Source of the DNA: Thermoplasmata archaeon
GTDB taxonomy: Archaea; Thermoplasmatota; Thermoplasmata; Lutacidiplasmatales; UBA184
DNA: 64,000 nt
Direction: 5' to 3'
NCBI GenBank assembly: GCA_035532555.1
Contig: DATKQS010000002.1
Coordinates: 1 to 64,000, forward strand
The stretch's first letter is position 1. Each line of letters starts with the position of its first letter. The notes under the pieces were generated by a model that saw nothing but the letters and a program-made list of their open reading frames with translations, made no database searches and had not been told where the DNA came from. This document shows, in pieces, positions 16,935-25,193 of the stretch. Made by a program: the position numbers and the translations under genes.

Positions 16935-18211
16935 ACGTCGCACGCGCGCGCACCGACTTCCCCGCCCTGCGCCCACACCCGGGGCGATCTCGCGTTGCGT
17001 ACCTCGACTCCGCGTGCATGTCGCTCGTACCCGATCCGGTCCTGCGCGCGATGGAGGAGTACTACTCCGACTACCCCGGCTGCGCCGGGCGCAGCCTGCA
17101 CCGCTTTTCCGAGGAGGTCTCACGGCGCTACGACGCCGCGCGGGACGCCTTCGCCGAGTTCGTCGGCACGAGCGCGTCGGAACATGTCGTCTTCCTGCGG
17201 AACGCGACCGAGGCGATCAACCTGGTCGCGAGCGGCCTCGACTGGAAGAAGGGCGACCGGGTGCTCGTCTCCGATCAGGAGCACAACTCGAACCTCGTCG
17301 TCTGGCAGCGGCTCCAGCGCGAGCGCGGGATCCGGCTCGATATCCTCCCGCTGAGCGCGGACGGGTCGTGGGATGCGGAGGTGCTCGAGCGCGCCCTCTC
17401 CCGGAGGATCCGGCTCGTCAGCCTCTTCCACACCTCCAATCTCGACGGTCGCTCGCTTCCGATCCGCGAGATCGCGGAGCGCGCGCACGATCGGGGAGCT
17501 CAGACGCTGTTCGACGGCTGCCAGGCGGCCCCGCACCGCGCGGTGAACTTCGATCGCCTCGGCACGGACTTCTACGCCCTCTCGGCCCACAAGATGCTCG
17601 GACCCACCGGAACGGGAATCCTCGTGGGCACCCCGCAGGCGCTCTCGGGATTGCGTCCGCTCGTGATCGGGGGGGAGACGGTGCAGTGGACCACGCTCAC
17701 GGACCACGAACTGCGTCCCCCTCCCTACCGGTTCGAGGCGGGGCTGCAGAACTACGCTGGCATCATCGGAGCCCACGCCGGACTTCGGTACCTCGAGCGG
17801 ATCGGCCTCGAGGCCATCGAGAGCGCTCAGCGCGAGCTCAACCGCGAGGTGACCGAAGCGCTCTCCGGGCTCGCACGGGTCCACGTCCTCGGACCGGAGA
17901 ACGTTCGGGACCGCCCCAGCATCTTCGGCTTCACGATCGATGGGATCGATCCCCACGACGCGGCGTTGTTCCTAGACGAGGGCTGGGGAGTGCTCGTCCG
18001 CTCCGGCATGCACTGCGTGCACTCCTGGTACGAGCGCCGGGGCCTTACGGGGAGCATTCGCGCATCGTTCTATCTCTACAACAACCGAGGCGACATCGCC
18101 GCGCTCGTCCACGGCGTCCGGGAACTGCTCGAGCGCCTGCCCTCGCGGCCGGACGGGGCGCGACCGACGCCGCCACGCGGCCGACGGGCGCCGAAGGCAC
18201 GTGTCGCATGA
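16931..18211 (+). CDS. sufS: SufS/CsdA-like cysteine desulfurase (class V aminotransferase)
   Basis: This PLP enzyme mobilises sulfur from cysteine. The PLP lysine is K221 in ALSAHKMLGPTGTG. D195 and Q198 in LFDGCQAAPH match the cofactor site. The persulfide cysteine is C362 in RSGMHCVHSWY, within the short loop typical of SufS-type enzymes. The GTG start overlaps the previous stop. The C-terminal 25 residues are a basic Pro/Arg-rich tail. No SufB/C/D genes lie nearby, so a selenocysteine lyase-like role cannot be excluded. Confidence 0.87.
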   Translation: MNVARARTDFPALRPHPGRSRVAYLDSACMSLVPDPVLRAMEEYYSDYPGCAGRSLHRFSEEVSRRYDAARDAFAEFVGTSASEHVVFLRNATEAINLVASGLDWKKGDRVLVSDQEHNSNLVVWQRLQRERGIRLDILPLSADGSWDAEVLERALSRRIRLVSLFHTSNLDGRSLPIREIAERAHDRGAQTLFDGCQAAPHRAVNFDRLGTDFYALSAHKMLGPTGTGILVGTPQALSGLRPLVIGGETVQWTTLTDHELRPPPYRFEAGLQNYAGIIGAHAGLRYLERIGLEAIESAQRELNREVTEALSGLARVHVLGPENVRDRPSIFGFTIDGIDPHDAALFLDEGWGVLVRSGMHCVHSWYERRGLTGSIRASFYLYNNRGDIAALVHGVRELLERLPSRPDGARPTPPRGRRAPKARVA

Positions 18212-18594
18212 AGGGGATGTACATCGACTACACAGGAATCCGAGTCACCGATCTCGAGCGCGCGCACCGGTTCTTCACGGGCGCACTCGGACTGCGGGAG
18301 GTCCGCCGTGGAACCATGCACCATGGAGGCATCTGGGTCCTTCTGCGCGATCCGCGATCGAAGCAGCACCTCGAGCTGAACTGGTACCCGCCGGGCTCGG
18401 AGTTCGCGACCCGCTTCGTCGCGGGTGAGGGTCTCGACCACATCGGTGTTCGGGTCCGGGCCCTGCCCGACGCCGCCCGCCGATTGCGCCGCTACGGAGG
18501 GCGGCTCCAGACCCAGTTCCGGGAGGGTCGGCGCGTCGTGGTGGCGTACTATCGCGGGCCGGACGATATCTGGATCGAGCTCATCCAGCAGTAG
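18208..18594 (+). CDS. VOC (glyoxalase/bleomycin-resistance) superfamily protein, copy 1
   Basis: The 128-aa protein has two beta-alpha-beta-beta-beta modules. Possible metal ligands are E in HLELNWYPPG, H in GLDHIGVRV and E in WIELIQQ. It is clearly paralogous to the protein at 54748-55143: IRVTDL, a GLDH-[IL]-GV core and LELNWYPPG are shared. Methylmalonyl-CoA epimerase and glyoxalase I are family functions, but neither can be assigned. ATGA overlap with the desulfurase gene. Confidence 0.82.
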   Translation: MKGMYIDYTGIRVTDLERAHRFFTGALGLREVRRGTMHHGGIWVLLRDPRSKQHLELNWYPPGSEFATRFVAGEGLDHIGVRVRALPDAARRLRRYGGRLQTQFREGRRVVVAYYRGPDDIWIELIQQ

Positions 18595-18605
18595 CCGTCT
18601 ACGGA

Positions 18606-18965
18606 TCAGAGCGACTGCTCGACGATGCCGCCGAGCTCGCGGGTCAGGAGCTTGGCGATGTCCTCGCGCAGCTTCCTTCGCACCGACTCGGGGAGGGTCG
18701 ACAGGCCGAGCCGGGCGGTACACGTCCCGACCTGGAGCAGGGCGGCGTACTCGAGCGCGCGCGCTTCGAGCAACTGGCGGACCGATTCTCGCAGATCCCG
18801 GGCCAGTTCCGGATCCGCCTTGAGTGATTTTTCGATGTGGCGGCGGATCTCGTCCTTGATGATGTCGCGGGTCGCATCGCGAACGATCTCCTCAGGCCGC
18901 AACAGGTCCCGGGTGCCCGCCAAGAGGACATCGATCGGCTCGCCGGACGAGGAGCCTTCTGCCAT
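18606..18965 (-). CDS. Conserved-looking helical protein of unknown function
   Basis: I do not recognise the family. The 119-aa protein is charged and predicted mostly helical, with the segment RDIIKDEIRRHIEKSLKADP and no membrane segment. The ATG at 18965 is 30 nt downstream of a CTTAT box (18991-18995 on this strand), so it would be leaderless. A longer open frame upstream is rejected on that ground. It converges with the VOC gene with an 11-bp gap. Confidence 0.7.
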   Translation of the reverse strand: MAEGSSSGEPIDVLLAGTRDLLRPEEIVRDATRDIIKDEIRRHIEKSLKADPELARDLRESVRQLLEARALEYAALLQVGTCTARLGLSTLPESVRRKLREDIAKLLTRELGGIVEQSL

Positions 18966-18990
18966 CGAATGGATGAACGGGGGTCGGCCC

Positions 18991-18996
18991 ATAAGC
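18991..18996 (-). promoter_or_regulatory. TATA-like box for the helical protein
   Basis: GCTTAT on the minus strand, 30 nt before the ATG at 18965. Confidence 0.45.
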
Positions 18997-19099
18997 GTTG
19001 TTGTGGACCGTGGCCGCGTGCCCCGGTGCGGCTCGACCTCGACCCAGGCCCGGTGGGGGTCCCCAAGCGAGCATGGAGGGGGAGGGAGGCCCCGGGGCA

Positions 19100-20323
19100 T
19101 CAGCGGAGCGTTCGCGGGGAGACCGTGGCTTCGGGGAGGAGCTGGGCGATGCGATCGGAGGCGGCCAATGCGAGCAGGCTCTCGTCGCGATGGGCGCCGG
19201 CGATCACCCCGATCCCGATCGGGCATCCTCCGACCTCCGCGAGAGGGAGCGCCACCTCGGGCAGCCCGGAGTGACCCGCGACCGAGTTGAGCGCGAGGGC
19301 GCGAGGATAGAAGGACGCCCGTTCGGCGAGCGAGCGCCGGCGCGACAGTGCGATGCACGGGCTGGCCGGGAGCACCAGGGCCCGCCCGTTCCGGACGAGC
19401 GCCCGGACCCGACGCGCCACCCGGCGACGGAATCGCGCCTGCTTCGTAACCTCGGCTCGGGTGATCCGGCGGGCGGCCGCGAGCCGCTCGGCCGTTCGGG
19501 GCCCGAAGCGGGGGTGGGCCCGGCGGATCCAGTCGGCGTGCTCCGACCAGATCTGGGCGCCTTGGAGCACGCGGTAGGCTTCGTACCATGCCGCGGGGAG
19601 GTCATCGTAGATCCGAACCTCGTCGGTGATCCCCAGCTTCTCGGCCGCCGCCCGAAGGGTTCGCGCGGATCGCCGTTCCACGAGATCCCACGCATCCGAC
19701 ACGAGCACGTACTGACGGGGAGGTTCCCCCCTCCCGATGGACAGCGCGCGGCCGAATCGCTGGAGGGTGGGGCCGTCGCCCGCGAACCAGCCGACCGTGT
19801 CGTAACTCGGGGCGAGCGGAGTCATGCCTCGGACGGGAACCCGTCCGTGGGTGGGACGGAAGCCGAAGATACCGCAGAAGCTCGCGGGGTTCCGGACCGA
19901 GCCGCCCGTATCGGAACCGAGCGCTCCGTCCACCAGGCCTGCCGCGACGGCGGCCGCGGATCCGCTCGACGACCCTCCAGGCAGCCGATTCGGGCAGCGA
20001 GAATTGATGGGCGTTCCATAGTGGACGTTCGCTCCCTCCAGGCTGAACGCAAGTTCGTCGCAGATCGTCTTGCCCACCATGCGGGCTCCCTGCTCCAGCC
20101 ATCGCTCGACGGCCGGCGCAGTGGAGCGCGCGGGAGCGTGCGTGGTCCGCCAATCCGGGTTCCCGCTACCGGTCCGCTCACCGCGAATGTCCAGCACGTC
20201 CTTGACGGCGAACGTCCGTCCGTTCAGCACTCCGCGTCCCGTCGGGGCACGGAGGACGCGCGGTCCCGGAACAAAGGCCCCGATCGGATCCACGCGGCGG
20301 TCGGGGCGGTTCGGATAGCGCAT
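19100..20323 (-). CDS. Amidase-signature family hydrolase
   Basis: It is an amidase-signature enzyme with the Ser-cisSer-Lys triad: K41 in FAVKDVLDI, the cis-serine in LPGGSSSGSAAAVAAG (S118/S119), and the nucleophile S142 in GALGSDTGGSVRNP. At 407 aa it is shorter than typical GatA (about 480). No gatB or gatC is nearby, so a stand-alone amidase is favoured. The start at 20323 lies about 30 nt after a TTAATT box; the ORF extends 17 codons further upstream, but those would be untranscribed. About 120 bp separate it from the gene at 18606-18965. Confidence 0.85.
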   Translation of the reverse strand: MRYPNRPDRRVDPIGAFVPGPRVLRAPTGRGVLNGRTFAVKDVLDIRGERTGSGNPDWRTTHAPARSTAPAVERWLEQGARMVGKTICDELAFSLEGANVHYGTPINSRCPNRLPGGSSSGSAAAVAAGLVDGALGSDTGGSVRNPASFCGIFGFRPTHGRVPVRGMTPLAPSYDTVGWFAGDGPTLQRFGRALSIGRGEPPRQYVLVSDAWDLVERRSARTLRAAAEKLGITDEVRIYDDLPAAWYEAYRVLQGAQIWSEHADWIRRAHPRFGPRTAERLAAARRITRAEVTKQARFRRRVARRVRALVRNGRALVLPASPCIALSRRRSLAERASFYPRALALNSVAGHSGLPEVALPLAEVGGCPIGIGVIAGAHRDESLLALAASDRIAQLLPEATVSPRTLR

Positions 20324-20348
20324 GGACCGGGGAAGGTCTGACGGAGGA

Positions 20349-20354
20349 ATTAAC
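20349..20354 (-). promoter_or_regulatory. TATA-like box for the amidase gene
   Basis: TTAATT on the minus strand, 26-31 nt before the ATG at 20323. Confidence 0.5.
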
Positions 20355-20458
20355 CCTCCTTCCGGAGCGCACAACTCCGAGACCGCGGACCCTAGGGCCC
20401 GCGGGCTCCTCCCCCCGGCAGGTGGACCCGCTCGACGGAGACGGGGAGGCGAAAGGTC

Positions 20459-20464
20459 ATTATT
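20459..20464 (+). promoter_or_regulatory. TATA-like box for the first MMPL gene
   Basis: ATTATT, 32 nt before the ATG at 20491; a C-rich run lies in between. Confidence 0.45.
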
Positions 20465-20490
20465 CCAGGGCCCCCCCCCGTGTGCGCAAG

Positions 20491-23178
20491 ATGGGAGCCG
20501 AAGACCCTGCAGGCAACGGTCACGGCTTGTCTCGCCTCCTCTTCAAGAACCGTCGACGTCGGCTCGTTCTGGTGGTGTGGATCATCATCCTGCTCGCCAT
20601 CGTTCCGATGGCGGCGTTCTCCTCTCAGTACATCAACTACTCCTCCTCGGGCAACGGCGTCTCGGGGAGCCAGTCGCAGCAGGCGCAGAACCTCCTCGCT
20701 CAGGGCCACCCCCAGAACTCGACGCTGTTCGCCGTGGTCGCGAACTCGAGCGCGCAGTACCCGACCCCCCAGGCGTTCTGTTCGCAGGCCCAATCGTTCG
20801 CCGCGGCGCTCGCCCAGAAGAACTACTCCCACTACGACTATACGGGCTCGATCTGCTACTCGGAAGCGACGCTCCTCAATGAGATCTACGGATCCCATCG
20901 GAGCACGATCGTCGCGGCGCACTCCTCGTTTGTGAACTACTCCGCGGAAGTGTACGCGTTCCCCCAGAAGTTCTACGCCGAGTGGGGGAACCAGAGCTAC
21001 ACCTACGCCGGAATCAACACCGCGTACACGAAGGTGGGCGGGCCGTACTCGAACTACACTGCGGCATTCAAGGCCAACCTCCTTCAGAACTACTCGACCT
21101 CGGTCGCCCCGCTCTCCCAGGTCAATACGGCAATCTTCTGGTCGGCACCGCCGAGCATCCCTTCCAGCGGCGAGGTGAGCATCATCGTCCTGGTCTCCAA
21201 CCTGCAGAACTACACGAGCGCCTACGATCTCGAGACCTCGATCGGGCTCGTGCTGAACCCGGCGGGACCCATCGTGATCGCGCCGAGCGTGGTCGCCTCC
21301 TTCCTCCTCCCCGGGAACGGAGGCTGGAACTACGTCCTCGACAACGGCTGGACGGACATTCCGTTCCCCTTCGAGGACCTCTTCACCGCCCTGCGCACCC
21401 AGTACGTCAGCCCCGACGGGACCACCCAGATCCTGCTCGTCATCTTCAACGTCCCGGATTCCTACCGCAGTTCCGACAACACCTACCCGGCGCAGATCGC
21501 GACCCCGGGCGTCCGCAACCTCGCGACCGAGTACTTCGGCCCCAGCGCGGGGGTCACGGGGAGCGGAGCGATCAGCTACGATACCCAGGCGCTGACCGCC
21601 TCCTCCGACTTCCTCTTCGCGCTGACGTTCGTCTTCCTCGCGATCGCCGTTCTCATCACGCTGAGATCCTGGGTCGCGCCGCTCCTCACAATCCTGTTCG
21701 TGCTAATCGGCACGCTCTTCGGCGATGTGGCGATCTTCACGACGGGCCTCCTCTTCGGCCCGGTCGACTATCTTGTGACGTACACCCTCGAGGCGGTGAC
21801 CCTCGGGATCGTCACCGACTATCTGGTGTTCCTCCTGTACCGCTACCGTGAGGAGGTGCACCAGGGCGTCGACCCGCAGCTCGCGATCGAGCGGGCGACG
21901 GACACGGCGGGATTCGCCGTGCTCACGAGCGCCATCATCGTCGCGGTCGGCCTCGGCGTCCTCAGTTTCATTCCCGGTCTGCCGAGCTGGGGCCCGGTGC
22001 TGTTCATCGCCGTCATGCTGATCGGCATCTGCGAAGCGACCTTGCTCCCCGTCCTGACGAGCTACATCGGGCCCCGGATCTTCCTGAAGAAGGCCCGGAT
22101 CCCCGGCCCGATGAAGCCCATCGAAACCACCGGGTTCTACCGTGCCTCCAACTTCTCCGTCCGCCGACGCTACCTCGTGATCGCGCTCGTGGCCGTCCTC
22201 GCGATCCCCGCCATCGCGGTGGCGCTCACGGTCCCGACGACGTACGACGTGACCCAAGGCTTACCGTCCAGCCTGCCGAGCGTGCAGGCCCAGCAGCAGC
22301 TCGACTCCGCGTTCGGGTCGAACCAGCTCTACCCGACGTACGTGCTCGTGCAGGATCCCTCCGGGTACCTCCTCCCCGACGGCCGGATCTCTCCCGCGGG
22401 CGCTGCGCAGTTAAACGCGACCGCGACGCACATCCTCAGCTTCTCGGGGGTCAAGTCGGCGATCGGCCCGTACGTCTCCGGGAATCGAACGACCTCCGCC
22501 ACGAAGTCGGCCGCCACGACGTTCATCTTCGACAATGGCACCTGGGCGTACTGGGCCGTCTTCACGAACTACAATCCGTTCACCAACCAGGCGATGGACC
22601 TCGTCGGCCAGATGCGATCGAACTCGAGCTGGGTCGTGGGAGGGATCAGCGCGGCGTCGCTCGACCAGAAGAACCAGAACAACATCGTCTACCCCGAAAT
22701 CGAGATCCTGATTGTCCTGCTGATCGGGGTCGTTCTTGGCTTCGCCTTCCGCTCGCTGTCCTACCCCATCATCTCCCTCACCGGGGTCTACATCAGCATC
22801 TCGGTGACGATCGTGCTCCTGTACTGGATCAGTACGTACCTCCTCGGTCAATCGCTGATCTACCTCATCCCGCTGATCCTGTTCGTGATCCTCCTGTCGC
22901 TCGGGAACGATTACACCGTGTTCATCCTCAGCCGGGTCGTGGAGGAGCGAAAGCTGGCGGAGAAGAAGATCGCGATCCCGCGGGCCATCGCCCACTCCGG
23001 GGTCGTCGTCACGTCCCTCGGATTGATCCTCGCCGTCTCGCTCGGCTCGCTCGGACTTCAGCCCATCAGCTTCCTCGAGCAACTCGGGATCGCGTTCGCA
23101 ATCTCGCTCGTCATCGACACGTTCATCATCCGCCTGTTCTACTTCCCGGCGATGCTGGCGGTCTTCGGCCGCAAGTGA
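20491..23178 (+). CDS. MMPL/RND-family transporter, copy 1
   Basis: This large integral membrane protein of 895 aa has two repeats, each a membrane segment followed by an extracytoplasmic domain and a cluster of about five helices. The first helix is near residues 25-43. The external domains are rich in Asn-X-Ser/Thr, as is common for archaeal surface proteins. Typical MMPL turns are TDYLVFLLYRYREE and GNDYTVFILSRVVEER, each with an acidic residue for proton coupling. The substrate is unknown; lipids or hydrophobic compounds are usual. The start was chosen from TATA spacing; the frame opens 23 codons earlier. Confidence 0.87.
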   Translation: MGAEDPAGNGHGLSRLLFKNRRRRLVLVVWIIILLAIVPMAAFSSQYINYSSSGNGVSGSQSQQAQNLLAQGHPQNSTLFAVVANSSAQYPTPQAFCSQAQSFAAALAQKNYSHYDYTGSICYSEATLLNEIYGSHRSTIVAAHSSFVNYSAEVYAFPQKFYAEWGNQSYTYAGINTAYTKVGGPYSNYTAAFKANLLQNYSTSVAPLSQVNTAIFWSAPPSIPSSGEVSIIVLVSNLQNYTSAYDLETSIGLVLNPAGPIVIAPSVVASFLLPGNGGWNYVLDNGWTDIPFPFEDLFTALRTQYVSPDGTTQILLVIFNVPDSYRSSDNTYPAQIATPGVRNLATEYFGPSAGVTGSGAISYDTQALTASSDFLFALTFVFLAIAVLITLRSWVAPLLTILFVLIGTLFGDVAIFTTGLLFGPVDYLVTYTLEAVTLGIVTDYLVFLLYRYREEVHQGVDPQLAIERATDTAGFAVLTSAIIVAVGLGVLSFIPGLPSWGPVLFIAVMLIGICEATLLPVLTSYIGPRIFLKKARIPGPMKPIETTGFYRASNFSVRRRYLVIALVAVLAIPAIAVALTVPTTYDVTQGLPSSLPSVQAQQQLDSAFGSNQLYPTYVLVQDPSGYLLPDGRISPAGAAQLNATATHILSFSGVKSAIGPYVSGNRTTSATKSAATTFIFDNGTWAYWAVFTNYNPFTNQAMDLVGQMRSNSSWVVGGISAASLDQKNQNNIVYPEIEILIVLLIGVVLGFAFRSLSYPIISLTGVYISISVTIVLLYWISTYLLGQSLIYLIPLILFVILLSLGNDYTVFILSRVVEERKLAEKKIAIPRAIAHSGVVVTSLGLILAVSLGSLGLQPISFLEQLGIAFAISLVIDTFIIRLFYFPAMLAVFGRK

Positions 23179-23210
23179 GCCCGCGCGCGCCCGGCGCGAG
23201 CGGGAAAGGG

Positions 23211-23217
23211 CTTATGG
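23211..23217 (+). promoter_or_regulatory. TATA-like box for tRNA-Ala
   Basis: CTTATGG, 32 nt upstream of the tRNA 5' end. Confidence 0.5.
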
Positions 23218-23242
23218 CGCGCTCCGCTTCGGCGGGGCCCGT

Positions 23243-23345
23243 GGGCCGGTAGATCAGCGGAAGATCGCTACCTTGGCAAGGTAGAGGCCGCGAGTTCAAA
23301 GGGAGCGGGAAGGAGCGCCCGTTCCGGAAACTCTCGCCCGGTCCA
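23243..23345 (+). tRNA. tRNA-Ala (GGC) with a 31-nt intron in the T-loop (position 59/60)
   Basis: Exon 1 is 23243-23300, the intron 23301-23331 and exon 2 23332-23345. The mature 72-nt tRNA has acceptor GGGCCGG/CCGGTCC with the G3-U70 wobble that marks alanine tRNA. The D-arm is GATC/GATC. The anticodon stem CTACC/GGTAG encloses TTGGCAA (anticodon GGC), and the T-stem is GCGAG/CTCGC. Removing the intron restores the canonical T-loop TTCAAAT. The precursor folds as bulge-helix-bulge: T-stem, TTCA against GGAA, 3-nt bulges AAG and ACT, then an 8-bp helix GGAGCGGG/CCCGTTCC. CCA is not encoded. Confidence 0.92.
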
Positions 23346-23412
23346 CTTCCCCGACCGGCTCCTCAGCACGTTCGACATATGACGATAGCATGGACGACAG
23401 CAGAGCTACCGA

Positions 23413-23420
23413 TTTATACC
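23413..23420 (+). promoter_or_regulatory. TATA box for the mevalonate regulator operon
   Basis: TTTATACC, 29 nt before the ATG at 23442. It lies inside the longer frame that begins at 23379, arguing against that upstream start. Confidence 0.55.
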
Positions 23421-23441
23421 CCGCCCGAGGTGGACCGGGGA

Positions 23442-24119
23442 ATGGACGCCGAGATCCGCGAGAAGATCGCTGGCGAGGTCGTCCTCTCCGCCCACCCCGG
23501 CCGCACCTTGCGCAAATGGCGGGAGGATTTCGAGATCAGCCAGCGGGACCTCGCACGCCATCTCGAAACCGTGCCCTCGGTGATCAGCGACTACGAGTCC
23601 GAACGCCGGGCGAGCCCCGGGGCGGGGTTCATCCGGCGGTACGTCCAGGGGCTGGTCGATCTGGACACCCTGCACGGCAGCCGGGTCGGCCAACGCCTCG
23701 GAGCCCGGCCCCATTCGGAAGGCATCCTCGGGATGCGGGAGTTCTCCGTCGCCGTGCCGCTGAAAGCCTTCGCCGAACGGCTGGACGCGAAGGCCGTGGG
23801 ACGGGTCGGCCTCTCGCGCGACATCCATGGCTACACCCTGCTCGACGCGCCCCGCGCGATCCTCTCGATCGACGCGGCGCATTACGTCGAGGTCTACGGC
23901 TGGACGACCCAGCGCGCCCTCATCTTCGCGAACGTCCGCTATGGGCGATCGCCGATGGTCGCCATCCGGGCCCACCCGCTCAAACCGGCCGCGGTCGTGT
24001 TCGCCAACCCGGGCCGCATCGACCCGCTCGCGATCCGCCTGAGCGAGGTCGAGAACATCCCTCTCCTCACCACCGCGCTCCCGGCGTCCACGATCCTGGA
24101 GCGGCTCGAGGAGCTGTAA
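23442..24119 (+). CDS. HTH (XRE-like) transcriptional regulator next to HMG-CoA synthase
   Basis: The N-terminal helix-turn-helix spans roughly residues 24-60 ([20 protein letters not shown], then [17 protein letters not shown]). A C-terminal domain of about 130 residues follows that may bind a ligand. Regulators of this kind are often found directly upstream of archaeal HMG-CoA synthase, so control of mevalonate/isoprenoid synthesis is likely but inferred. The 225-aa start at 23442 is preferred on TATA spacing; the alternative ATG is at 23379. It ends 19 bp before the synthase gene. Confidence 0.82.
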   Translation: MDAEIREKIAGEVVLSAHPGRTLRKWREDFEISQRDLARHLETVPSVISDYESERRASPGAGFIRRYVQGLVDLDTLHGSRVGQRLGARPHSEGILGMREFSVAVPLKAFAERLDAKAVGRVGLSRDIHGYTLLDAPRAILSIDAAHYVEVYGWTTQRALIFANVRYGRSPMVAIRAHPLKPAAVVFANPGRIDPLAIRLSEVENIPLLTTALPASTILERLEEL

Positions 24120-24138
24120 CGCACGGAGATCGAACCAC

Positions 24139-25191
24139 ATGGAAGCAGGCATAGTGAGCTATGGGGTGTATGTGCCCCGGTACCGGATCACGCCGACCGA
24201 GATCGGGAAGGTATGGGGGGTCGACGGCGCGAGCATGGGCCAGGGGCTCAACGTCCACCGCAAGAGCGTACCGGCGCCGGACGAGGACACGATCACGATC
24301 TCGACGGAGGCCCTGCGCACGGCGCTGATCCGCGGGGCGATCGATCCCCAGGAGATCGGGGCCCTCTACGTGGGATCGGAATCCCACCCGTACGCGGTCA
24401 AGCCGACCGCCACGGTCGTCGCGCAAGCGGTCGGGGCCACTCCGAACCTCACCGCGGCCGACTTCGAGTTCGCGTGCAAGGCCGGGACCGCGGCGATCCA
24501 GACCTGCCTCGGCCTCGTCGAGTCGCGGATGGTCCGATACGGCGTCGCGATCGGCTCGGACACCTCGCAGGGGGCCCCCGGCGACGCGCTCGAGTACAGC
24601 GCGAGCGCGGGCGGCGCCGCGTTCGTGATCGGGCGCGAACGGGTCATCTGCTCCTTGCGCAAGACGCTCTCCTACACGACCGATACTCCGGACTTCTGGC
24701 GCCGAGAGGGCGAGCGGTACCCGAGCCACGGGGGCCGATTCACCGGCGAGCCCGCCTACTTCCGCCACGTCACCGAGTGCGGGCGTCGCCTGATGGAGGA
24801 GGTCGGGAGCACGCCGCGGGACTACGCGCACGTCGTCTTCCACCAGCCCAACGGGAAGTTCCCGCAGCGGGTCGGCAAACAGATGGGGTTCACCGAGGAG
24901 CAGATGCGCCACGGGCTCGTCACGCCCTACATCGGCAACACGTACTCCGGCGCGGCCCTGATCGGGCTCGCCAACGTCCTCGATTATGCCCAGCCCCACG
25001 AGCGGATCCTCATGGTCGGGTACGGTTCCGGCGCGGGAAGCGACGCCTTCGATCTCGAGACGACGGAGGAGATCGCCCGCTTCGACCGGGGCTACGGCCG
25101 TCCCGTCCAGGACTACCTCGATCACGGGATCGAGATTCCGTACGCGGTCTACGCGAAGTTCCGCGGAAAGATCCACATGGGAGGCGAGTAA
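24139..25191 (+). CDS. mvaS: Hydroxymethylglutaryl-CoA synthase
   Basis: It condenses acetyl-CoA with acetoacetyl-CoA to HMG-CoA, the precursor of archaeal isoprenoid lipids. The active site is intact: nucleophile C113 in [11 protein letters not shown], acid/base E82 in [12 protein letters not shown], and H235 in [11 protein letters not shown]. The 350-aa length is typical of the archaeal type. It heads the conserved trio with thiolase and DUF35, whose products form a channelling complex in methanogens. Confidence 0.95.
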   Translation: MEAGIVSYGVYVPRYRITPTEIGKVWGVDGASMGQGLNVHRKSVPAPDEDTITISTEALRTALIRGAIDPQEIGALYVGSESHPYAVKPTATVVAQAVGATPNLTAADFEFACKAGTAAIQTCLGLVESRMVRYGVAIGSDTSQGAPGDALEYSASAGGAAFVIGRERVICSLRKTLSYTTDTPDFWRREGERYPSHGGRFTGEPAYFRHVTECGRRLMEEVGSTPRDYAHVVFHQPNGKFPQRVGKQMGFTEEQMRHGLVTPYIGNTYSGAALIGLANVLDYAQPHERILMVGYGSGAGSDAFDLETTEEIARFDRGYGRPVQDYLDHGIEIPYAVYAKFRGKIHMGGE

Positions 25192-25193
25192 CG

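Noticed and set aside
23243-23345. Degenerate or pseudo-tRNA
   Set aside because: The apparent broken T-arm is explained by an intron with a full bulge-helix-bulge fold, and the same occurs in tRNA-Arg.
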